From NCBI RefSeq assembly GCF_041817755.1, contig NZ_JBGYBX010000022.1:15232-79231 (forward strand): a DNA stretch of 64,000 nucleotides, in the 5' to 3' direction. This DNA comes from Glaesserella sp041817755 (GTDB taxonomy: Bacteria; Pseudomonadota; Gammaproteobacteria; Enterobacterales; Pasteurellaceae). The translations under genes were made by a program, and so were the position numbers. The notes under the pieces are model-generated. The model searched no databases, was not told where the DNA came from, and saw nothing but the letters and a program-made list of their open reading frames with translations. Positions 52,813-61,511 of this stretch are shown piece after piece (position 1 is the stretch's first letter; every line of letters begins with the position of its first letter).

Positions 52813-52841
52813 CAGACCGCTTGTCTCACACAAGCGGTCTG
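52813..52841. terminator. Uptake-signal hairpin between manZ and yobD
   Basis: CAGACCGCTTGT (52813-52824) and ACAAGCGGTCTG (52830-52841) form a 12-base perfect stem with a 5-base loop. It may reduce read-through from manXYZ into yobD-manA. Confidence 0.65.
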
Positions 52842-52862
52842 ATTTATCGGATTTTTTGCAAA

Positions 52863-53705
52863 TTATGCAAGAATACCGGTCCACGCACCGAAGATACCAA
52901 TGACGAAGAAGCCGATGATAATCCAAAGGGCATTCACACGGTTACGTAATAACCACATACATGCAAAAGTTAAGAGTAACGGCAATAAGCCCGGCATCAA
53001 ACTATCTAAGATAGATTGAACAGTGGTAATCTCCGTTGTGCCGTCTTGTTTTTGAATGGTTGAAACCACAAGCGGTACGTTAATGCTTGTCCATTTTTGT
53101 ACCAACGCTCCCATAATAAACAAACCGAGAATGGATGCGCCTTCAGTTAATTTTTGCAATAAACCGCCGCTCATATCTTGTACGACGTCTAACCCTTTTT
53201 TATAGCCGTAAACCACGCCGTAGTAACGAGTTGCCAAGCGCACAAGGTTAAACAGCACGAAGAAAAGCAATGGCCCTAAGATGCTACCGGTTAATGCGAT
53301 CCCTGCCCCTAAGGCAGCAAAGACCGGGCGCGCGGTACCCCAGTAAATCGGGTCGCCCACACCGGCTAGAGGTCCCATAAGACCAACTTTGATCCCGTTG
53401 ATTGCCGCATCATCGATAGGTTTACCGTTTGCACGCTCTTCCTCCATCGCAATGGTCACCCCTAATACCGGTGCCGCCACGAACGGTTGGGTATTGAAGA
53501 ACTCAAGGTGACGTTTGATCGCATCTTTGCGCTCCTGTGAATTCGGATCCGGATATAAACGTTTAATGACCGGTACCATTGAGTAAGCAAAACCTAACGC
53601 CTGCATACGCTCGAAGTTCCAAGAACCTTGGAAGAGATTAGAACGGCGTACCACCGCATTTAAATCGCTCTGTGTTACTTTTTTGATGTCAGTTGTCATA
53701 ATCAT
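52863..53705 (-). CDS. manZ: Mannose-type PTS component IID
   Basis: 280 residues; the true start may be the second ATG at 53699 (MTTDIKK). The EIID family pattern is LFQGSWNFERMQALGFAYSMVPVIKRLYP, FFNTQPFVAAPVLGVTIAMEEERANG and KVGLMGPLAGVGDPIYWGT, with hydrophobic helices near the C-terminus. It forms the membrane complex with IIC. Confidence 0.96.
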   Translation of the reverse strand: MIMTTDIKKVTQSDLNAVVRRSNLFQGSWNFERMQALGFAYSMVPVIKRLYPDPNSQERKDAIKRHLEFFNTQPFVAAPVLGVTIAMEEERANGKPIDDAAINGIKVGLMGPLAGVGDPIYWGTARPVFAALGAGIALTGSILGPLLFFVLFNLVRLATRYYGVVYGYKKGLDVVQDMSGGLLQKLTEGASILGLFIMGALVQKWTSINVPLVVSTIQKQDGTTEITTVQSILDSLMPGLLPLLLTFACMWLLRNRVNALWIIIGFFVIGIFGAWTGILA

Positions 53706-53711
53706 GCTTCC

Positions 53712-54512
53712 TTAGTCTAATCTGTTGTCAAGGTCATTGTTCGTTGCTTGCACTTGCACCACTTGTTTACTTTGATTGTATTTCGGGTGAAGTTGAATAT
53801 AAATAACGGCGGTAATCGTACCTAAAATACCTAATGCAACCAAGTTGAAATCGGTAAACGCCGCAATCACGAAACCGGCATAGAAGAACGGCATTAAGTG
53901 ACCTGCACGCATCATATTGATGACCATCGCATAACCGACTACCGCAATAAAGCCACCGGCAATTTTAAGACCTGTCGTGACGACCGGCGGAATTGCCGCT
54001 AACATAGATTGAACCGTGTCCGTACCTGCCGTCATCGCCACGATTAACGCTGGAATTGCAATACGCATTGCTTGGAGTAATAACGCCGAACGGTGAATCC
54101 AATCCAGTTTGTTCAAATCTCCCGTTTCAACCGCATTATCCGCCGCATGTTGGAAACCGACGGTAATCGCACGTACTACGTAAGTTAATACCTGACCTGC
54201 CGCTGCAAGCGGAATCGCTAACGCAATCGCGGTTGGAATATCTTGACCGCCGACGATAACCAAGATGGTAGACACCACCGACGCTAATGCCGCATCCGGT
54301 GCCAGTGCCGCACCAATGTTCATCCAGCCTAGCGCTAATAATTCCAATGAACCACCGACAATGATCCCGGTTTTCATATCACCCAACACAATACCGATTA
54401 AAGTACAAGCGATGAGCGGACGGTGAGTTTGCCATTCGTCGAGGATCGATCCCATCCCTGAAATACAGGCGACGAGAAATACTAAGATAATTTGTAAAGC
54501 AGAAATTTCCAT
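53712..54512 (-). CDS. manY: Mannose-type PTS component IIC
   Basis: 266 residues from MEISALQIILVFL at 54512; an ATG two codons earlier is possible. It has several hydrophobic helices, with the family motifs GTLIGIVLGDMKTGIIVGGSLELLALGWMNIGAALAPD and VMINMMRAGHLMPFFYAGF. It lies between IIAB and IID, as in E. coli manXYZ. Confidence 0.95.
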   Translation of the reverse strand: MEISALQIILVFLVACISGMGSILDEWQTHRPLIACTLIGIVLGDMKTGIIVGGSLELLALGWMNIGAALAPDAALASVVSTILVIVGGQDIPTAIALAIPLAAAGQVLTYVVRAITVGFQHAADNAVETGDLNKLDWIHRSALLLQAMRIAIPALIVAMTAGTDTVQSMLAAIPPVVTTGLKIAGGFIAVVGYAMVINMMRAGHLMPFFYAGFVIAAFTDFNLVALGILGTITAVIYIQLHPKYNQSKQVVQVQATNNDLDNRLD

Positions 54513-54522
54513 AATCATTTCC

Positions 54523-55512
54523 TTAAATTAAGTTATTTTTCTTGAGTAAGTCCATCATATATTGACGGGCATCATTCGACACTTTACGCACATCAAGCTC
54601 AATGCCTTTTGCGTCTAGCGCTTTGAACGCTTCGATATCTTTATCATCAACCGACACTGCACTGGTGATCATTTTCTTACCGTCTTTATATGCCATACCA
54701 CCGATATTGATCGATTTAAACTCAACGCCGGCTTCCATTAAACGCACGACATCCGTCGGGTTAGTGAAAAGCAACATCATACGCTCATTAGCATATTCAG
54801 GGTTGTTGTAAACACGGATCATTTTATCCACCGGTACAACGTGAGCCGTCACACCCGGCGGCGCCACGCTTTTCAGCATGGTCGAACGTACGGAATCTTT
54901 TGCCACATCATCGTTGACTACTACGATACGAGTTACACGACTTTCTTTTGTCCAACGCGTTGCAACCTGACCGTGAATTAAACGGTCGTCAATGCGGGCA
55001 AGACCAATCACTAAATTGCCTTCTTGATTGACTTGAGCCACTTGCGGTTGAGTCGGCGCCTGAGCCGTCGGAGCAGGTGCTGCCTGTGCAGCTTCCGGTG
55101 TCTCTTCTTTTTCTTGATAACGTAACGCCCGTACGCCCAAGCGTCCCGCTTCCAACGCGACTTCAACTAATTCGTTCAACGACGGACCGTCATCACGCGC
55201 CATAAACGTTTCCACTAACATTGGTACGTTCACACCCGTTACCACATCCATATTCGGTTTACCGTCAGAAACTCGGTTTGCCGCATTGAAAGGACTGCCG
55301 CCCCACGTATCGACTAAAAACAAAACTTCGTCGCAGTGGGCAAGTTCATTGGCGAGTTTCGCTTGGTATTTACCCATAATGGTTTCGGCATTTTCGCCCG
55401 GGACAAAATCGATGTAAGCGACATCACTTTGCTCTCCGATTAACATCTCAGTGGTTTTGAGAAGTTGCTCTGCAGCGACACCGTGGGTTGCTATGATAAT
55501 AGCAATGCTCAT
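54523..55512 (-). CDS. manX: Mannose-type PTS component IIAB
   Basis: 329 residues. EIIA (1-130) has the phosphorylated His in IIATHGVAAEQLL and FLVDTWGGSPFNAA. An Ala/Gln/Pro linker spans about 135-165. EIIB (165-329) has the active His in ARIDDRLIHGQVATRW. It takes phosphate from HPr and passes it to incoming mannose/glucose/glucosamine. First gene of manXYZ. Confidence 0.96.
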   Translation of the reverse strand: MSIAIIIATHGVAAEQLLKTTEMLIGEQSDVAYIDFVPGENAETIMGKYQAKLANELAHCDEVLFLVDTWGGSPFNAANRVSDGKPNMDVVTGVNVPMLVETFMARDDGPSLNELVEVALEAGRLGVRALRYQEKEETPEAAQAAPAPTAQAPTQPQVAQVNQEGNLVIGLARIDDRLIHGQVATRWTKESRVTRIVVVNDDVAKDSVRSTMLKSVAPPGVTAHVVPVDKMIRVYNNPEYANERMMLLFTNPTDVVRLMEAGVEFKSINIGGMAYKDGKKMITSAVSVDDKDIEAFKALDAKGIELDVRKVSNDARQYMMDLLKKNNLI

Positions 55513-55626
55513 TGGTTGCTCCTTATGTGAGGAAATTAAGAATGGTATAACTTATTCTCAAATAGAGTAAATTTCGGAGTGATTTTAAATAACCCTTCAT
55601 TTTGAGCAACTTCATTTCATGCAAAA

Positions 55627-55642
55627 TGTGATCTACATCTCA
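55627..55642. promoter_or_regulatory. CRP site upstream of manX
   Basis: TGTGATCTACATCTCA matches TGTGA-N6-TCACA with one change, 115 bases before the manX ATG. CRP activation of manXYZ is known in E. coli. No clear -10/-35 pair was picked out in the AT-rich region. Confidence 0.6.
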
Positions 55643-55740
55643 TTTTTAGAAAAATTAATGGGTTATATGATGTTTTTTTATGCTGATTTTTTTCAACATA
55701 AAAAATAATTAACTCTGATTTAACAGATTACTCACATAAA

Positions 55741-55770
55741 AAACCGCTTGTCATTTTTGACAAGCGGTCT
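55741..55770. terminator. Uptake-signal hairpin downstream of the small transporter subunit gene
   Basis: ACCGCTTGTCA and TGACAAGCGGT pair around TTTT, with A and T tracts outside. It lies after the NSS transporter unit on the minus strand and upstream of manX. Confidence 0.7.
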
Positions 55771-55791
55771 GATTTTATTGAAATTTTACCA

Positions 55792-55884
55792 TTATTCTTT
55801 CGGTAAACGTTTTACCGAATAAATAAGCCCGCCCCAAATAATGACGAAAGCTACGGTCATCATCGTGATTGCAATAGTGCTCAT
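55792..55884 (-). CDS. Small subunit of methionine/alanine-type NSS transporter (MetS-like)
   Basis: 30-residue protein, a single hydrophobic helix (MSTIAITMMTVAFVIIWGGL, then IYSVKRLPKE). The start at 55884 has AAAGGAG upstream, one base after the stop of the large transporter gene. In Corynebacterium, MetS is a similar tiny membrane protein required for MetP, an NSS-family transporter, and matching small ORFs follow many bacterial NSS genes. Sequence pattern IIWGGL...RL and position both fit. Confidence 0.85.
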   Translation of the reverse strand: MSTIAITMMTVAFVIIWGGLIYSVKRLPKE

Positions 55885-55885
55885 C

Positions 55886-57406
55886 TTATTTTTCTCCTTT
55901 GTGTTCCAACGGAATTTCATCTTTCCATTTCAAACGGGAAAGCAAGAATGCCACAACCATTAAACTGATCGCCATTCCCCAGCCGAATGTATTAATAAAC
56001 CAGCGTGGATAGCCTTCGTAACCGCCAGTCAAGATTTTTGATGCTTCACTTAACAACATAAATGCCAAAACGCCCGTCGTTAACACAATACATAAGCGCC
56101 AGATGAAACCGACTTTAAATGACGATGTTTCATTTAAATGCTTACCTAAAATACCCAAATTTTCATTTGCGACAATCACAACCAATGAGACGAATGCCAC
56201 CGCGACAATACCAAAATAGTTCACGAATTTATCCAATACGTCCAACATTGGTAAGCCGGTTGTCGTTCCGAAAAGGGATACGGAGACCAACATCATTGGA
56301 ATACCGACGACAAAGGTGGCTTTCACGCGACGTAGTCTTAATTTATCCTGAATCGCAGAAATAATCACTTCAATCACCGAGACGAAAGACGTTAAGGCGG
56401 CAAATGTTAATGAGCCGAAAAATAATACCCCGATCAATTCACCGAACGGCGCTTGGTTAATAATCGTCGGGAAAGCAAAGAAGGCAAGACCAATACCGCC
56501 TTTCGCCACGTCACTGACTTCCTGACCGGCTGCCGTTGCCATAAAGCCAAGGGCGGCAAATACCCCAATCCCCGCCAACACTTCAAAACTACTGTTGGCA
56601 AAGCCGACAACTAAACCGCTTCCCGTCAAATCCGAATCTTTTTTCAGATAGGACGCATAGGTAATCATGATCCCGAAGCAGATAGACAATGAGAAGAAAA
56701 TTTGACCATACGCCGCGATCCATACGCTCGAATCGGATAGTTTTGACCAGTCCGGTGTAAACAATGCATCCAAACCTTTTGCCGCGCCCGGTAAAAACAG
56801 TGAATACACAACGAGAATGCCAAACATGACGACTAATAACGGCATTAAGATACCGGATGATTTCGCAATTCCTTTTTGGATACCGAATGCCAACACACCT
56901 AATGAAATAAGCCACACAGCGATAAGCGGACCGACCACCATACCGACAAATTCAAAGCTGATGCCTTGGGAAATATCCCCCATTTTCAAGAATTCACCGA
57001 CAAAGAAGTCGACCGGTTTATCTCCCCAAGCACTGTTGATAGAGAAAAACGTATAACTTGCCGCCCAACCGAGCACGACCGCATAGTAAAGTCCGATGAT
57101 GACATTAACCAACACTTGCCACCAACCGAAGGTTTCAAAATGGCGGTTAAAACGTCGATACGATAACGGTGCACCGCCGCGATGACGGTGACCAATCGCA
57201 TAATCTAAGAAAAGCAACGGAATACCGGCAGTTAACAACGCTACAATATAAGGAATTATAAATGCACCGCCACCGTTTTCGTAAGTCACATAAGGGAAAC
57301 GCCAAATATTTCCCAAACCGACCGCCGAACCGATAGAGGCAATAATAAATGCACGACGACCGGAGAATGTTTCTCTTTTCGACGCAGAAGATTGAATATT
57401 AGACAC
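55886..57406 (-). CDS. Sodium-dependent transporter, NSS (SNF) family
   Basis: 506 residues from GTG 57406 (MSNIQSSASKRETF), with AGGAT upstream; a TTG/ATG further up to 57445 lacks a site. Twelve helices are expected. RRAFIIASIGSAVGLGNIWRFPYVTYENGGGAFIIPY is the NSS sodium/substrate-site signature, with FVSVIEVIISAIQD later. Its partner is the 30-residue gene that follows. Together they probably import methionine, alanine or another neutral amino acid; substrate not fixed. Confidence 0.9.
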   Translation of the reverse strand: MSNIQSSASKRETFSGRRAFIIASIGSAVGLGNIWRFPYVTYENGGGAFIIPYIVALLTAGIPLLFLDYAIGHRHRGGAPLSYRRFNRHFETFGWWQVLVNVIIGLYYAVVLGWAASYTFFSINSAWGDKPVDFFVGEFLKMGDISQGISFEFVGMVVGPLIAVWLISLGVLAFGIQKGIAKSSGILMPLLVVMFGILVVYSLFLPGAAKGLDALFTPDWSKLSDSSVWIAAYGQIFFSLSICFGIMITYASYLKKDSDLTGSGLVVGFANSSFEVLAGIGVFAALGFMATAAGQEVSDVAKGGIGLAFFAFPTIINQAPFGELIGVLFFGSLTFAALTSFVSVIEVIISAIQDKLRLRRVKATFVVGIPMMLVSVSLFGTTTGLPMLDVLDKFVNYFGIVAVAFVSLVVIVANENLGILGKHLNETSSFKVGFIWRLCIVLTTGVLAFMLLSEASKILTGGYEGYPRWFINTFGWGMAISLMVVAFLLSRLKWKDEIPLEHKGEK

Positions 57407-57549
57407 AGTAAATATCCTCAAAAAAACAACTCTTTTTTTTTGCATCCAACACAGTGTGTTGTGCAGGGTGGCGAATATGCCGAATAATTGATATAAAGTA
57501 AAGAAATTAAAATGTAAGAATCCATATATTTTCCGCTATTTCACAAATA

Positions 57550-57597
57550 AAAATGCTAGATTACCCACTGATGATCAGCATAATAATCCAGCATTTT
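57550..57597 (-). terminator. Hairpin terminator downstream of scrR
   Basis: AAAATGCTGGATTA (57597-57584, minus strand) and TAATCTAGCATTTT pair with one mismatch over 14 bases; the loop has its own small stem (CTGAT/ATCAG). A run of T follows on the minus strand. The rest of 57407-57695 holds no gene that I can see and should contain the promoter of the NSS transporter gene. Confidence 0.65.
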
Positions 57598-57695
57598 CTA
57601 TTATTTGGTTTTTTATATAAATATTACATCAACGAATCAGCACAACAAATTTTTTAACGGTTCTACCGATTTCATTCATTCGTCTCAACGAGACC

Positions 57696-58718
57696 TTAAC
57701 CTCGCCATACCAATTCACAATGAACCAAAATACTTTCCGGTTGCTTACCTTGCAATTTTTGGCGAATCAACATAAACATCTGTTTGGCAATTTGCTCATG
57801 ATCCTGTTTGATTGAATGAATATGGAAAGGCAAAGCATTCAATAAATCATGATCATCAAAGGTCGATAAATGCAATTCCCGATTAATCAATTTATCCATT
57901 TGTTTATGTTCGGTTAAATAATGCAAGACGCCTTCCAACAACGTGTAGGAGGCGGTAAACACCGCTTCCGGTAAACGCCCTAAGTTATCAACCAACTCTT
58001 TCATCATTAAATATCCGGAACGGGGTTGGTAGTCCCGATGCATCACCCACCCTTTTTGCTCTATCAGATTGGTTTGCCTTAACCCTTGGCGAAAACCGCT
58101 CAAGCGGGATTCACTCGGGGAAAGTGAAAGTAATCCGCCGAAGTAAAAATACTCTTTAAGCTTATAATTTTTTACGACACGTGAAACAAGTTCCGCAATT
58201 TTAGGAGCATCTTGACTGATGACATACGGCAGTTCCAATCCCGGCACATAACGATCCAATTGTAATAAAGGCGTTTGTCTGAATATACCTTTATAGTATT
58301 TCGGATCCTGATGGGTCGGCGCCGTGACTAATACATCCACTTGGCGATCCAATAACCGTTCTACCGCCAATTTCTCTTGTTGGGGATTATCATCGGAACA
58401 GGCAATCACCAGCTGTAATCCGTTCTCCCGACACAATTTTTCTAACATTTTAGTCGTTGAAGCAAAACCGTAGTTCGTCAGATCAGGAACAACCAAACCG
58501 ACTACATTCGTTCGGCGTAATTTTAATGCTTTCGCATGTGCATTTGCACGATAACCATATTGTTTTGCAATGTTTTCTACTTTTTCGCGGGTTTCTGTTT
58601 TAATACGAAATTGCTCGGCCTGACCGTTCAAAATCATACTCGCCGTTGTTTTTGAAACTCCGCTTAATTCTGCGATGTCATTTAACGTGATACGCTTTCT
58701 TTCTTTTTTCGTATTCAT
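57696..58718 (-). CDS. scrR: LacI-family sucrose/fructose-type repressor ScrR
   Basis: 340 residues from ATG 58718 (MNTKKERKRITLND), with AAAGGAG upstream. The helix-turn-helix ITLNDIAELSGVSKTTASMILNG is of the FruR/ScrR subgroup, then the hinge (AHAKALKLRRTNVVGLVVPDLTNYGF) and a sugar-binding-like domain. It lies behind scrK-scrB and probably represses them through the palindrome at 61393-61406. Confidence 0.86.
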   Translation of the reverse strand: MNTKKERKRITLNDIAELSGVSKTTASMILNGQAEQFRIKTETREKVENIAKQYGYRANAHAKALKLRRTNVVGLVVPDLTNYGFASTTKMLEKLCRENGLQLVIACSDDNPQQEKLAVERLLDRQVDVLVTAPTHQDPKYYKGIFRQTPLLQLDRYVPGLELPYVISQDAPKIAELVSRVVKNYKLKEYFYFGGLLSLSPSESRLSGFRQGLRQTNLIEQKGWVMHRDYQPRSGYLMMKELVDNLGRLPEAVFTASYTLLEGVLHYLTEHKQMDKLINRELHLSTFDDHDLLNALPFHIHSIKQDHEQIAKQMFMLIRQKLQGKQPESILVHCELVWRG

Positions 58719-58907
58719 CGTCACTCCTTTTAACATTTATTTTTATTTTAAAATAATTAATTCACTTCAAATCATATTGAAGTGTCAAAGTACGTAAAGA
58801 ACCCTCCTCCTCTTTACGACTTTTGCAAGCGGTAAGATCTTACAAAAATTTTACAACCTCCTTGTTATCCGGATCGTTAATTCAGCTCCCCAAATCAATC
58901 CGTCATA

Positions 58908-60350
58908 TTATTCGTAAATAATCTCCGCCACACTTGCCACTTGAATATCAAGCGGACGGGATGTTTCAATACAATTTTCACGCCCGGCAATAAAAAAGCG
59001 CGACGTTAATGCTTTTTCGCCGTGGTTCAAGAAAATCTCCACAACTGAGCGGTCAAAGAAAATCTCAACATGGTCTAAACGTTCAACCTCACAGTACCGC
59101 TCTAAACCTAATTTTTCCATCCAATCGGTTTGCTCGGAAGCCGAGCGATCGAATGTGACCAAACCGTTCTCATAGCGCAATATCAAGTGCTGCCCCTGCA
59201 CATTATCGAAAAATCTGATAACAAGCGGTTGGTTTTGCACATCAAATTGCAAATAAGCCGTATCTAAATCCGCAATCTTTTGTTTACCGTTGACAGTAAT
59301 CCGTTGCTTGCTAGAAAGTTTAGCATACATTTCATTTACTGGGAACTGATAAATTTTACTATTTTTTACAAAAATTTGACGAGGCATAGTCAATATAGAG
59401 TGCCACTTGTATTTGTCAGTCGGATAAGTTAAATCCGGCAAACCAACCCATCCGAATAAAATACCTTCGGCATGTTGGATCGTCTGTGGAGCATAGAAGT
59501 CAAAGCCGTAATCCAATTCCTCAATATGCTCGGCGTTTAACACGCCATCTTGCAATTGACCTAATGCGTAAGTGGCGTGATAGTTATTTTGAAAACGATG
59601 AGCTTCCCGTGACTTCCCTTGCGGAGACCACACAAAAACATCTTTTCCGTTCAGTTTGAAAAGATCCGGGCACTCCCACATAAATACGTTGGTATTGTCA
59701 AAATTGTCTATAGACAATTCGGTCAGTAAACGCGGCGTGTCATTCAAATTATCCATTTCATACAGTAATGCCGTCCCGCTGAGGTCTTCTCTTTGAGCAC
59801 CTAACACAAAACGGATTTTACCTTCCGGTGTCACAAAGGGTTTCGGATCACGCACATGCTCGGTATACCCTGTCGGCGCTTGATTCATAATGCAACGTTT
59901 TTCAAGTAATTTGCCCGACTTATCGAAAATCGCAATATTTTGATGAGGGATGCGAACGTTATCGCCGGTGCGACGGGTGTTGCCCGTATAAAACGTCACG
60001 ATTTTACCTTCCCATAAAATAGCACCGCCGGAATAACAACCGTGTGATTCGAACATTTCATCCGGGATTAAAGGATCCGCCTCAGTAAAACGGTGAAAAT
60101 CTTTCGTCACAAAATGCTTCCAATGTTTCATGCCGTGGATGGCGTCGTAAGGAAACCATTGATAAAACACATGATATTTTTCTCCGTCAAAAATTAATCC
60201 GTTCGGATCATTAAGCAGTCCTGTCGGCGGTGCCAAATGGTAAGTCGGTCGGAAATCCTTGTCTTGTTCAACCGCTTGACGCACTACAGCTAACTCACCG
60301 GCTTCCTGTGCATGAAGACTTTTATATTTTCCTTGATTAAAAATGTGCAT
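58908..60350 (-). CDS. scrB: Sucrose-6-phosphate hydrolase (GH32)
   Basis: Cleaves sucrose-6-P into glucose-6-P and fructose. It has 480 residues. The GH32 nucleophile Asp is in PPTGLLNDPNGLIF, the RDP motif in TEHVRDPKPFV, and the acid/base Glu in FMWECPDLF; a C-terminal beta-sandwich with FFDRSVVEIFLNHGE follows. A GAGGGAAA site precedes the ATG. It uses the phosphorylated sugar from a sucrose PTS that is not in this window. Confidence 0.95.
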   Translation of the reverse strand: MHIFNQGKYKSLHAQEAGELAVVRQAVEQDKDFRPTYHLAPPTGLLNDPNGLIFDGEKYHVFYQWFPYDAIHGMKHWKHFVTKDFHRFTEADPLIPDEMFESHGCYSGGAILWEGKIVTFYTGNTRRTGDNVRIPHQNIAIFDKSGKLLEKRCIMNQAPTGYTEHVRDPKPFVTPEGKIRFVLGAQREDLSGTALLYEMDNLNDTPRLLTELSIDNFDNTNVFMWECPDLFKLNGKDVFVWSPQGKSREAHRFQNNYHATYALGQLQDGVLNAEHIEELDYGFDFYAPQTIQHAEGILFGWVGLPDLTYPTDKYKWHSILTMPRQIFVKNSKIYQFPVNEMYAKLSSKQRITVNGKQKIADLDTAYLQFDVQNQPLVIRFFDNVQGQHLILRYENGLVTFDRSASEQTDWMEKLGLERYCEVERLDHVEIFFDRSVVEIFLNHGEKALTSRFFIAGRENCIETSRPLDIQVASVAEIIYE

Positions 60351-60387
60351 TGCTTTCCCTCACGTTGAAATAGTAGTCATCTCTTAC

Positions 60388-60415
60388 TAAAAAGGACGCA
60401 TTTCCATGCGTCCTT
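60388..60415 (-). terminator. Terminator-like hairpin between scrK and scrB
   Basis: AAGGACGCAT (60392-60401) and ATGCGTCCTT (60406-60415) are perfect 10-base arms with a 4-base loop. On the minus strand a run of five T follows (60392-60388). The arrangement is that of an intrinsic terminator 11 bases after the scrK stop, yet only 37 bases before scrB. Confidence 0.75.
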
Positions 60416-60425
60416 GCCAATTCAA

Positions 60426-61349
60426 TTAATTTGCTAAAAATTCGTCCAGTTGAATTTTATTCGGTAATGCCGACATTGCACCTTTTGCCGTCGTCGCCAA
60501 TGCGCCCGAGGCATTGGCTTTTCGGATCACGTCAATCAGCACTTCCTCTTGTCGCCAATCGCTAACTTGCGATAATCCCGCCAATAACCCGCTCACAAAT
60601 GCATCACCGGCTCCCGTCGTATCTACCGGCTTTAAGGCTTTACCCGCCACGATTTTACTCTTACCGTTTAAATGATAGATAGCGCCATCTTTACCTAATG
60701 TGATAATGATCAATTTTTCCGGATAATTTGCCGTGATCACTCGGGTCGCTTCCTCCAAGTTTGTGGTATTAGTCAACAAGGTTAATTCTTCTTCGGAAAA
60801 CTTCAACACGTCCGCCATGGCAACGACACTGTTGACGACGTGTTTCATTTCATCTAACGATGCCCAAAGCGATTCACGCAAATTCGGATCAAACGAAAAA
60901 AATCCGCCCGCTTCTTTGATACGACGAATCGCTTCGATCGTTGTCGAACGGGACGGCTCATTAATTAAGGCAATCGAGCAACAATGCAACCACTCACCTT
61001 GACGAAAAATCGGTAAATCACTTACCTCAAGAAATTGATCCGCACTCGGATTCACCATAAACGTAAAGCTGCGTTCACCGTCATCCAAACCGACGATCAC
61101 CGTGGAAGTACGCTGCTGAGGGTCCAAAATCATTTGCGATGTCGATACGTTTTCCGCCTGCAAGGTTTGTTGCATAAATTTACCCAAGGGATCATTTCCT
61201 ACCCTGCCGATAAATCCGGCTTCAACACCTAATCGGGAAACACCGACCGCCACATTTGCCGGTGCGCCGCCTGCACAACGTAAATAGTGATTATCACCAT
61301 CCGGAATTAAATCCACCACGGCATCACCCAAAACCCAAATTTTACTCAT
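60426..61349 (-). CDS. scrK: Fructokinase (PfkB family)
   Basis: Phosphorylates the fructose released by ScrB. It has 307 residues. The N-terminal GDAVVDLIPDG, LRCAGGAPANVAVGVSRLG and the C-terminal PfkB signature with catalytic Asp (PVDTTGAGDAFVSGLLAGL) are intact. It is the first gene of scrK-scrB-scrR and sits behind a well-formed promoter with an operator in its spacer. Confidence 0.95.
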   Translation of the reverse strand: MSKIWVLGDAVVDLIPDGDNHYLRCAGGAPANVAVGVSRLGVEAGFIGRVGNDPLGKFMQQTLQAENVSTSQMILDPQQRTSTVIVGLDDGERSFTFMVNPSADQFLEVSDLPIFRQGEWLHCCSIALINEPSRSTTIEAIRRIKEAGGFFSFDPNLRESLWASLDEMKHVVNSVVAMADVLKFSEEELTLLTNTTNLEEATRVITANYPEKLIIITLGKDGAIYHLNGKSKIVAGKALKPVDTTGAGDAFVSGLLAGLSQVSDWRQEEVLIDVIRKANASGALATTAKGAMSALPNKIQLDEFLAN

Positions 61350-61385
61350 AACGTGCCTCTCTCGGTTAGTAAAATAATAGACGAA

Positions 61386-61414
61386 ATAGTAGCTAAAACG
61401 GTTTAGTTTTGCAA
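61386..61414 (-). promoter_or_regulatory. scrK promoter with LacI-type operator in the spacer
   Basis: On the minus strand, TTGCAA (61414-61409) and TACTAT (61391-61386) are separated by exactly 17 bases. The spacer contains CTAAACCGTTTTAG (61406-61393), a LacI-family palindrome with a central CG. A repressor bound there would block RNA polymerase, so ScrR control is likely. Confidence 0.78.
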
Positions 61415-61449
61415 ATTAAGATCCTGTTTGAAATCAAAATTTTGTGTAT

Positions 61450-61479
61450 AAAAAATGCCAACTTATGTTGGCATTTTTT
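61450..61479. terminator. Terminator between the coiled-coil lipoprotein gene and scrK promoter
   Basis: AAAAAATGCCAAC and GTTGGCATTTTTT are 13-base perfect arms around TTAT, downstream of the lipoprotein gene on the minus strand. Confidence 0.88.
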
Positions 61480-61511
61480 ATGATTATTTAAGGTTATTTA
61501 CTCTCGGTAGC

